Below the pieces are notes generated by a model. That model was not told the DNA's origin, made no database searches, and worked only from the letters and a program-made list of their open reading frames with translations. Shown piece by piece: positions 57,871-64,000 of a stretch of 64,000 bases of DNA (its first letter is position 1; each line of letters begins with the position of its first letter). Both the position numbers and the translations under genes were made by a program. Source of the DNA: a virus. Location: IMG/VR virus record IMGVR_UViG_3300013005_004049, positions 1 through 64,000 of that record; one strand, 5' to 3'.

Positions 57871-58661
57871 TTTAGTCCTTTATAAACACTTTCAGCTGTG
57901 GCCACTTGGCTACGCTTTTTAATAAGTTCCATGATTTCTGGATTATCTTTTTGATCTTCTCGAGGTACGAATAGTGCTTTGCCTCGATCGCTAGCATCCG
58001 CAGCTGGATCCGTGACATAGTAAACGGCAAGGCTTTGACGCATGACCCCTGCTGGACAAACAAGGTCCTTGGGTAAGCCATGCCACGAATATTGAGTCGT
58101 GTCAAAGAGCACTGCACGGTTGAATCGATTTTCAACTGTGGTGACCAACTCTTTGGCTCTTGCTGTTTCTGAATCATGACTCCATAACTCCAACCCACCT
58201 CCCCAGTCCGCACTCCAATCAGGTGTAATGTACACAATTAGATTGTAATGTCTTTCTAATTTTAACTTAGGATGTATGCTGTAGTCAAGATGTATATTCA
58301 ACTTTCCGGCCTGGGTATGAGCATGCCATCCGCCGCCGTGTAGTCCTACATCTGCCTTGACTTCTGTGTTGCCTGTGATTTTGCTCACTATGGTTTCGAA
58401 CGCTGTGCTGCACAGATAATGCAAAACAGAGTAAGTGGTAGCAGGAAACTTATCCCAATGATTACAGGCTTTTTTGTTTTCTATGGGATTGTTGTAGTGT
58501 GCATTCCAAACAGGGCTGTCATAATCTGGAAATTCTTTTACCAATTGCTGAACTGTTTCTTGTGTAAAGAAATTGTCCATGACAATATAATTAAACGGCT
58601 TGTTGGCAAGAAACTGTGTTTGTAGTGCTTGCCAATCTCGTTGAGTCAGAATATTATCCAT
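57867..58661 (-). CDS. 2OG-Fe(II) oxygenase
   Basis: In the 264-residue protein, KLNIHLDYSIHPKLKLERHY carries the H-x-D iron motif, YNLIVYITPDW and GGGLELWSHD the core strands, and YSWHGLPKDL the distal His; VMRQSLAVYYVTD supplies the 2-oxoglutarate Arg. Similar to 2OG-Fe(II) oxygenases found in phage LPS clusters. It may hydroxylate a sugar-linked or protein target. Confidence 0.75.
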   Translation of the reverse strand: MDNILTQRDWQALQTQFLANKPFNYIVMDNFFTQETVQQLVKEFPDYDSPVWNAHYNNPIENKKACNHWDKFPATTYSVLHYLCSTAFETIVSKITGNTEVKADVGLHGGGWHAHTQAGKLNIHLDYSIHPKLKLERHYNLIVYITPDWSADWGGGLELWSHDSETARAKELVTTVENRFNRAVLFDTTQYSWHGLPKDLVCPAGVMRQSLAVYYVTDPAADASDRGKALFVPREDQKDNPEIMELIKKRSQVATAESVYKGLK

Positions 58662-58668
58662 GCTTTCC

Positions 58669-59394
58669 TTAGTTCACAATTGGAATTCCATTTGGAGCGA
58701 TGTTTCCGTAAACACCCACTTGGTCAACTTCGTACACATGCTGTTTGGGAATAGCGTGGTATAGGCAGTGTTCAATGTCAGCATATCCGCCCATGCTCAT
58801 GCGTTGTTTCATGTAGTCGCGCCCGGTTTCGTACCAGGCAATCATGTCTGCATGCATGGCTTTGGGCCAGCTGAGTAATCTGCACATGTACTGCATGTTC
58901 AACCCAGTTACTTCAATTGGAAACTGACTGGCCACACTCTTGCCAATTACCACCTTGTCTTTTACTTGTGGTTGATTGTAAAAGTCAATGTCAAATTTCT
59001 CATTGAGCAGATATCTTCCACTCATTTTGAAAATTCTATCTTGATCATCAATTTCGCCAGCATCCTGTAGCGTTCTAAGACTGATAGGAAAAGTAGTTAG
59101 CTCGGTTAGATTCTTTACAACATCCCAATTGTTGTACCAACTTGGATTGTTGTAAATGTAGTTCACTTCGCTGTTGGTAGTGAAATCAATGTACAAATCA
59201 GCAGCGTCCATGAGTGCTGTTTCCACAGTTGAATGAACACCAGCGCCACTTACTTCATTGACTACAATTTTACAGCCCGGCACACGCTCGCGAAGGCATG
59301 CAATGGTATCCAGCGTCATGTCGCGACGCTGTTCCCAGGTATAGATACCAAAGCGAGTGTGTACTGCTGATGTTACAATAAAAGTTGTTTTCAT
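58669..59394 (-). CDS. Glycosyltransferase-like protein (WavE-like)
   Basis: The 241-residue protein starts at 59394 (ATGA overlap with the upstream gene). TTFIVTSAVHTRFGIYTWEQ, MTLDTIACLRERVPGCKIVV and RIFKMSGRYLLNEKFDIDFY follow a pattern of putative LPS-type transferases. Substrate unknown. Confidence 0.5.
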   Translation of the reverse strand: MKTTFIVTSAVHTRFGIYTWEQRRDMTLDTIACLRERVPGCKIVVNEVSGAGVHSTVETALMDAADLYIDFTTNSEVNYIYNNPSWYNNWDVVKNLTELTTFPISLRTLQDAGEIDDQDRIFKMSGRYLLNEKFDIDFYNQPQVKDKVVIGKSVASQFPIEVTGLNMQYMCRLLSWPKAMHADMIAWYETGRDYMKQRMSMGGYADIEHCLYHAIPKQHVYEVDQVGVYGNIAPNGIPIVN

Positions 59395-60422
59395 TTGCGC
59401 AACCAACGATCGTTGATCAGGGTCCAGTCCACTACTTCTTTCACACGCTCAGACAGTTTGATCTTGGGAATCCATCCCAGACTTTCTAGTAGGCCACCGT
59501 CCAGTGCATAGCGCAGATCATGTCCCGGGCGTGAGCTGTGGAAATCAACCATTTCATACTTGAGCTCTTTGCCTTGTGCTCGTGCAATAATGTGTGCCAA
59601 CTCAAGGTTGTCAATTTCTTCTGGACCAACCAAGTTAAACTTGGGACACTTGGCACCGCCGTAGTCGCTTTCGTGCTTGTAGTTTTGCAGTTTTTCCAAA
59701 ACAAACATCAGGCCATCAGCCACATCTTTGGCATGAATGTAGTGCCGTGATCCTGCTTGTGTTTTGGTTGGGTCGCTGTGTACAGTAACCACTTCGCCAT
59801 CACGCACTTTTTGGATCACCATGGGAATGTATTTTTCCGGATGCTGGCGCTCGCCAAACACATTCATGGTATGTGTGACCACAATAGGCATCTTGTAGGT
59901 GTTTTCAAATGCCACACACAGTTCTTCTGCAGCCGCTTTACTCGCTGAATACGGATTGGTTGAATTGTACCGATCGTACTCTTTGTAGTTCACGCCAGGA
60001 GGTGCTGGACCAAACACTTCGTCAGTTGAGAAGTTGATAAATCGTTCTAGATTGGGCAGGGTTCTAGCCCACTGTAGCAGGTTAACTGTGCCTACCACAT
60101 TGTCCATAACAAACTCCATTGGGTACTCAATGGAACGATCCACATGTGACCCTGCGGCAAGATGCAGTACATAGTGAATGTCTCCAATCATGCCTGATGT
60201 GAGTGGACTAATTTCTGCTTTGAGATCATGGAACACTGGCTTGACCCGTTTACGAATTTCTGGTGCATGATCCTGCATCATGTCTGCCAGACGATTTAGG
60301 TTTCCACTGAAATCCAATCGATCCAGTGTGACTATGTTCCAGTCAGTTGTGCGTAGAATGCGATCAATAATATGATGCGCAATGAAACCGGCGCCGCCGG
60401 TTATGAGGACATTTTTACTCAA
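59391..60422 (-). CDS. NAD-dependent sugar-nucleotide dehydratase (RmlB-like)
   Basis: The 343-residue protein starts with TTG at 60422, 7 nt after GGAG; a longer frame from 60467 would contain the late promoter. GGAGFIAHH (NAD loop), NFSTDEVFG and NPYSASKAAAEELC (Y-x-x-x-K) fit the dTDP-glucose 4,6-dehydratase group of short-chain dehydrogenases. First gene of the glycan operon. Confidence 0.85.
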   Translation of the reverse strand: MSKNVLITGGAGFIAHHIIDRILRTTDWNIVTLDRLDFSGNLNRLADMMQDHAPEIRKRVKPVFHDLKAEISPLTSGMIGDIHYVLHLAAGSHVDRSIEYPMEFVMDNVVGTVNLLQWARTLPNLERFINFSTDEVFGPAPPGVNYKEYDRYNSTNPYSASKAAAEELCVAFENTYKMPIVVTHTMNVFGERQHPEKYIPMVIQKVRDGEVVTVHSDPTKTQAGSRHYIHAKDVADGLMFVLEKLQNYKHESDYGGAKCPKFNLVGPEEIDNLELAHIIARAQGKELKYEMVDFHSSRPGHDLRYALDGGLLESLGWIPKIKLSERVKEVVDWTLINDRWLRK

Positions 60423-60451
60423 TTTGATTCTCCAAAGATCATTGATGCTAT

Positions 60452-60459
60452 TATTTATA
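60452..60459 (-). promoter_or_regulatory. Full T4-type late promoter TATAAATA
   Basis: CTATAAATAATAG on the minus strand, about 30 nt before the TTG start at 60422. It would drive the whole glycan operon down to 53314 in the late phase. Confidence 0.75.
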
Positions 60460-60495
60460 GTTGGCATTTTGAGCCAGTGTGTTTTTTAATACGCC

Positions 60496-60524
60496 TTGCT
60501 CTGTACTATTAAATATCGTATACT
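60496..60524 (+). promoter_or_regulatory. Sigma70-type promoter for the plus-strand sugar operon
   Basis: TTGCTC (60496-60501), 17 nt, TATACT (60519-60524); the leader runs to a GGAG before the GTG at 60556. The -35 box is weak. Confidence 0.5.
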
Positions 60525-60555
60525 CTACTATAGATTATTTTTCAATGGAGATCAA

Positions 60556-61578
60556 GTGAAAAAGGCACTCATCACAGGTATCACTGGCCAAGACGGCTCT
60601 TACCTAGCAGAACTACTGTTAGAAAAAGGCTACGAAGTTCATGGACTGGTGCGCCGCAATTCAAATTTTGAAATCATTCCCAACATACAACATATCCGTA
60701 ATCAAATAACTTTGCACTACGGTGATCTAACTGACAGTGGTAATCTTCGTAACATCATGCTGCGAGTACGCCCAGACGAAGTTTATAACTTGGCTGCACA
60801 GAGTCATGTGCATGTGAGTTTTGATGTGCCAGAGTTCACAGCTGAAACAAACGCAGTTGGTGTGCTCAACATGCTAGAAGCTGTGCGAGCACTACACGCA
60901 GAACAGCCTGTGCGCTTTTATCAGGCCAGCACCAGTGAGATGTTTGGCAAAGTTCAGGAAACTCCGCAGAAAGAAACCACACCGTTTTATCCAAGATCAC
61001 CGTATGGAGTGGCCAAGGTGTATGGCTACTGGATCACCATAAACTATCGTGAAAGCTACGGATTGCATGCCAGCAACGGCATACTGTTCAATCACGAAAG
61101 TCCTCGCCGAGGCGAAACTTTTGTAACTAGAAAAATCACCAAAGGCATCGCACAGATAGTTGCAGGCAAACAAAAAGAGTCCATTAAATTGGGCAATCTT
61201 GATGCTGTACGAGACTGGGGTCATGCTCGCGACTTTGTGGAAGGCATGTGGCTGATGCTGCAACAGGACCAGCCCGGAGACTATGTGTTGGCCACTGGCG
61301 AAGGATACACTGTGCGGGATTTTATCAACATGGCCATGGTAGCCAACAATATCAGTTTTGCCTGGTTTGGTAACGGCATCAATGAAAAAGCCATTGATTT
61401 GGTCACAGGCAAGGTGTTTATTGAAGTAGATGAAAAACTGTATCGTCCTGCAGAAGTAAGCGTGTTGTGCGGTGACAGCAGCAAGGCTCAGCAGCAGTTG
61501 GGGTGGTCAAGAAAATATGACATCGAAGGCCTAATCCGAGACATGGTAGCACATGATCGCGCAGAGGCAGGCCTATGA
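60556..61578 (+). CDS. gmd: GDP-mannose 4,6-dehydratase
   Basis: The 340-residue protein starts with GTG at 60556 behind [20 protein letters not shown] (GxxGxxG), [30 protein letters not shown] (Thr/Ser active site) and [15 protein letters not shown] (Y-x-x-x-K) are the Gmd signature. It turns GDP-mannose into GDP-4-keto-6-deoxymannose, the entry to GDP-fucose, perosamine and colitose. Overlaps the next gene by 4 nt. Confidence 0.93.
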   Translation: MKKALITGITGQDGSYLAELLLEKGYEVHGLVRRNSNFEIIPNIQHIRNQITLHYGDLTDSGNLRNIMLRVRPDEVYNLAAQSHVHVSFDVPEFTAETNAVGVLNMLEAVRALHAEQPVRFYQASTSEMFGKVQETPQKETTPFYPRSPYGVAKVYGYWITINYRESYGLHASNGILFNHESPRRGETFVTRKITKGIAQIVAGKQKESIKLGNLDAVRDWGHARDFVEGMWLMLQQDQPGDYVLATGEGYTVRDFINMAMVANNISFAWFGNGINEKAIDLVTGKVFIEVDEKLYRPAEVSVLCGDSSKAQQQLGWSRKYDIEGLIRDMVAHDRAEAGL

Positions 61579-62342
61579 AAGTAGTGATTGCCACTGGTGG
61601 CTTTGACCCCATACATTCAGGACACATTGCATATTTTGAAGCAGCAGCCGTACTAGGTGATATTCTATTGGTTGGATTGAACAGTGACGCATGGCTGCGC
61701 CGCAAAAAAGGGCGTGCATTCATGCCCTATGCAGAACGCAGTGCAATTATAAAGAACCTGCGCATGGTTCATCAGGTGTTGGAACTACAAGACGACGACG
61801 GGTCTGGTGCCGACGGCATCCGGCAAGCTCGTGCGCTGTACCCAGACGCAGAGATCGTGTTTGCCAATGGCGGTGACCGCAATGCCAGTAACATTCCCGA
61901 AATGGAAATTTTTGCCGATGATGCTAAATTGCATTTTGAATTCAGTGTGGGCGGTGACTGGAAACAAAACAGCAGTCGCTGGATCCTGGATGAGTGGAAG
62001 GCTCCTCGCACAGAAAAACCCTGGGGAGAATACCGACTGTTACACGACTATGGCCCAGAAGCCAAACTCAAAGAACTCACAGTTGATCCAGGCCAAAGCC
62101 TGAGCATGCAACGACATAGCAAGCGTTCGGAGTTCTGGTTTGTTGCAGAAGGGCAAGCAACAGTGTACACTCTTAATCGCAAAACAGATGCAGAACTAGT
62201 GGGTGTGTTTGGTAAACATCAACATATCTGGATCAGTCGAGGTGAATGGCACCAGTTGGCCAACGAAACTGATCAACCACTACAACTGGTAGAAATACAG
62301 TACGGCGAAGACTGTATTGAAGAAGATATTGAAAGGAAATAA
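61575..62342 (+). CDS. Fused cytidylyltransferase-type and mannose-6-P isomerase-type cupin protein
   Basis: The 255-residue protein joins an N-terminal nucleotidyltransferase ([17 protein letters not shown] with the HxGH motif; [11 protein letters not shown]) of the RfaE/TagD type to a C-terminal cupin (about 144-250; [46 protein letters not shown]) like the ManC isomerase domain. A role in supplying activated mannose for Gmd is suggested by context; the nucleotide and sugar used are unknown. Confidence 0.8.
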   Translation: MKVVIATGGFDPIHSGHIAYFEAAAVLGDILLVGLNSDAWLRRKKGRAFMPYAERSAIIKNLRMVHQVLELQDDDGSGADGIRQARALYPDAEIVFANGGDRNASNIPEMEIFADDAKLHFEFSVGGDWKQNSSRWILDEWKAPRTEKPWGEYRLLHDYGPEAKLKELTVDPGQSLSMQRHSKRSEFWFVAEGQATVYTLNRKTDAELVGVFGKHQHIWISRGEWHQLANETDQPLQLVEIQYGEDCIEEDIERK

Positions 62343-63509
62343 ATGACTCAATTACGCTGGCCCTTGATGAAGAATGCTGTTACCTGGGGCGACAAATATC
62401 AAATGGTAAAATTCTTGCTCACTAGTGATCGCTACACCAATGGACCACGAGTGCGAGAGTTTGAAGCACAATGGGCAGACTGGGTTGGCAGCAAACACGC
62501 ACTCATGGTAAGTTCTGGTTCAACTGCCAATAGTTTGCTGGTCGCGGCTGTTAAAGAAAAACACGGATTAAAAGACGGCGACAAATGTCTAGTACCAGCT
62601 TGTACCTGGGTCACCAACATCAGTCCTGTGTTTCAACTGGGCTTCAATCCCATCTTCTGCGATGTTAATCTAAAGAATTTTAGTTTTGACTTAGAACACA
62701 TGAAAGCAATTGCAGCAAAGCATCCAGATATAAAACTAATTTTTGTAACTCACCTGCTTGGCTTTCCAGCCGACACTCGTGAGTACCAAAAAATATTTCC
62801 TAACGCTATTATAATTGATGATGTTTGCGAAAGTCACGGTTGTTTAGATGACGATGGCAATAGAGTTGGCGCTAATAGTGTTGCTGCTAGTTTTAGTTTT
62901 TACTTTGGTCATCACATGACCACTATAGAAGGTGGCATGGTAAACACCAATGACAGCGATTTGTACGAACTCATGCGTATGAAACGCAGTCACGGACTGG
63001 CTCGTGAAAGTGGTAATTTGAAAAAGTATGCTGATCAGTATCCAGAAATACACAGCCAATTTCTGTTTATGACAGATGGTTACAATTTCCGCAGCAGCGA
63101 TTTTAATGCTGTACTAGGCATGAGTCAACTCAAACGACTGGACAGTATGATTGAACAGCGCCGTAAAAACTTCGAACAGTTTGTGCATATCATGAATGCA
63201 CATCAAGACAAGTTTTATCCTGTGTACAATGACATTGGCAACAGCAACTTTGCGTTTCCTTTTATTTGTAAAGATCCTGCGTTGACCAAACGCATTAAAG
63301 AAACTTTTGAAAAAAATGGTGTAGAACATCGTCCTATTGTGGGCGGCAACTTGTTGCGTCAGCCGTTTCTTAAAGGTTACAAGTTCGGCGTGCCTAAGAA
63401 AAACAGCAATGTGGATTTGCTCAATGACAACGGTGTGTACATTGGCAACAGTCATTTTGTTGACGGGGAAGACATGGAATGGCTAGCAAACACTTTAGAA
63501 AGCATGTAA
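62343..63509 (+). CDS. ColD-like PLP-dependent sugar 3-dehydratase (DegT family)
   Basis: The 388-residue DegT/DnrJ/EryC1/StrS-family protein has SSGSTANSLLVAAV, VPACTWVTNISPV and DDVCESHGC, but in place of the PLP lysine it has FYFGHHMTTIEGG with His190-His191. A His replaces Lys in ColD (GDP-4-keto-6-deoxymannose 3-dehydratase) and in RfbH/E1. The length and partner (Gmd) favour ColD, and I see no four-Cys cluster as in E1. It would make a GDP-3,6-dideoxy-4-ketosugar. Confidence 0.8.
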   Translation: MTQLRWPLMKNAVTWGDKYQMVKFLLTSDRYTNGPRVREFEAQWADWVGSKHALMVSSGSTANSLLVAAVKEKHGLKDGDKCLVPACTWVTNISPVFQLGFNPIFCDVNLKNFSFDLEHMKAIAAKHPDIKLIFVTHLLGFPADTREYQKIFPNAIIIDDVCESHGCLDDDGNRVGANSVAASFSFYFGHHMTTIEGGMVNTNDSDLYELMRMKRSHGLARESGNLKKYADQYPEIHSQFLFMTDGYNFRSSDFNAVLGMSQLKRLDSMIEQRRKNFEQFVHIMNAHQDKFYPVYNDIGNSNFAFPFICKDPALTKRIKETFEKNGVEHRPIVGGNLLRQPFLKGYKFGVPKKNSNVDLLNDNGVYIGNSHFVDGEDMEWLANTLESM

Positions 63510-63916
63510 TGGAAAAAACCAATCAACTTATGGCACCTATTAGTGTGGGTGAACTCTACGACAAGATCAGTATTTTGGAAATCAAGCTCATGCATGTGGG
63601 CGACAATAGTGCCAAGCGAGTCAACATTGATACAGAACTGGTAGAACTCAAAGAGATTCGTCGCTGCCTTAAACTACCAGATAGTCTAAACAAACGAGCC
63701 GAGCTTGAATCCATTTACGAAGATCTAAAGAAAACCAACCTGGCCATATGGAAAATTGAAGACAATATCCGCAAATGCGAAAAAGATCAAAACTTCGATA
63801 TGACTTTTATTGCATTTGCCAGACAGATATATATTAACAACGACCTAAGAGCTGAAATCAAACGCAAGATAAATGAATTCATGCACAGTCATATCATTGA
63901 AGAAAAAATTTACTAA
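63509..63916 (+). CDS. DUF6165-like protein
   Basis: The 135-residue protein starts at 63509 (TAATG overlap). APISVGELYDKISILEIKL followed by RAELESIYEDLKKTNLAIWK and FARQIYINNDLRAEIKRKIN resembles DUF6165, found in phage and bacterial LPS clusters. Helical, function unknown. Confidence 0.65.
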   Translation: MEKTNQLMAPISVGELYDKISILEIKLMHVGDNSAKRVNIDTELVELKEIRRCLKLPDSLNKRAELESIYEDLKKTNLAIWKIEDNIRKCEKDQNFDMTFIAFARQIYINNDLRAEIKRKINEFMHSHIIEEKIY

Positions 63917-64000
63917 TGAAAAAGATTTGCTTTTATAATCACTGGCACAACGGAGATGTTTTTAGTGGCAAAGGCTACATGCTAGACATCATGCAACAAC
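63916..64000 (+). CDS. Start of a further gene in the sugar operon (cut)
   Basis: ATG at 63916 overlaps the previous stop (TAATG) and the frame stays open to the window edge: MKKICFYNHWHNGDVFSGKG. Too short to identify; it continues the operon. Confidence 0.6.
   Translation, partial: MKKICFYNHWHNGDVFSGKGYMLDIMQQ

Overview
The window looks like part of the genome of a large T4-like myovirus (tailed phage) infecting a Gram-negative, probably aquatic, bacterium. This rests on T4-type replication genes (gp41-like helicase, gp61-like primase, UvsW, a gp62-like clamp-loader subunit, a DexA-like exonuclease, NrdA/NrdB/glutaredoxin), an Mtd_N/pectate-lyase tail spike, a SleB-type endolysin, densely overlapping genes almost all on the minus strand, and many copies of a T4-type late promoter core (TAAATA, twice as full TATAAATA) just upstream of structural genes. 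A Gram-negative, probably proteobacterial, host is suggested by an IscU that reads almost like a proteobacterial one, an autotransporter barrel and a CsgG pore. No phage head genes, tRNAs or CRISPR arrays were seen, and the window is cut at both ends.

Layout. 1-5.6 kb: surface-export island on the minus strand: a large autotransporter-like protein (cut at the left edge), a FecR-domain protein, a curlin-like repeat protein, CsgG and CsgF. 5.7-9.6 kb: DexA-like exonuclease plus host-like proteostasis and translation genes (ClpS, Hsp20, ribosomal protein bS21, ClpX). 9.5-13.8 kb: membrane coiled-coil protein and fibre-like or structural proteins. 13.8-15.6 kb: an inserted plus-strand cassette with its own sigma70-type promoters (PD-(D/E)XK-like protein, GIY-YIG nuclease, small proteins, one gene broken by an in-frame TAA). 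15.6-17.4 kb: lysis-like cassette (SleB endolysin, three-TM holin candidate, HExxH protein). 17.6-25.8 kb: large unknown protein, glutaredoxin-NrdB-NrdA, tail spike. 25.8-28.2 kb: RecB-like nuclease, IscA, polynucleotide-kinase-like protein, IscU. 28.2-38 kb: late unknown and virion-like genes, a ligase-like protein with two Pol-beta-type nucleotidyltransferases, and a LysM protein. 38-49.3 kb: replication operons with metabolic inserts (radical SAM, PIG-L deacetylase, cupin, a miniature DnaE-like protein). 49.4-53.3 kb: AAA+ ATPase and small early genes. 53.3-60.4 kb: glycan-modification operon on the minus strand. 60.5-64 kb: divergent plus-strand nucleotide-sugar operon (Gmd, fused nucleotidyltransferase-cupin, ColD-like dehydratase, DUF6165).

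Expression logic read from the sequence: structural, export and glycan genes carry the late TAAATA core. Replication and small early genes carry sigma70-type TTGACN-N17-TATANT promoters. Several of the latter sit only 5-6 nt before the ATG, which predicts leaderless mRNAs, and two of them overlap the terminator of the preceding gene. The most unusual elements are the late-promoter-driven curli-type secretion island with its own candidate substrates, a 196-residue protein that keeps the ordered palm motifs of bacterial DnaE, the IscU/IscA pair in a phage that also encodes a radical SAM enzyme, and the leaderless promoter architecture. All functions are inferred by reading the sequence; no database search was run.
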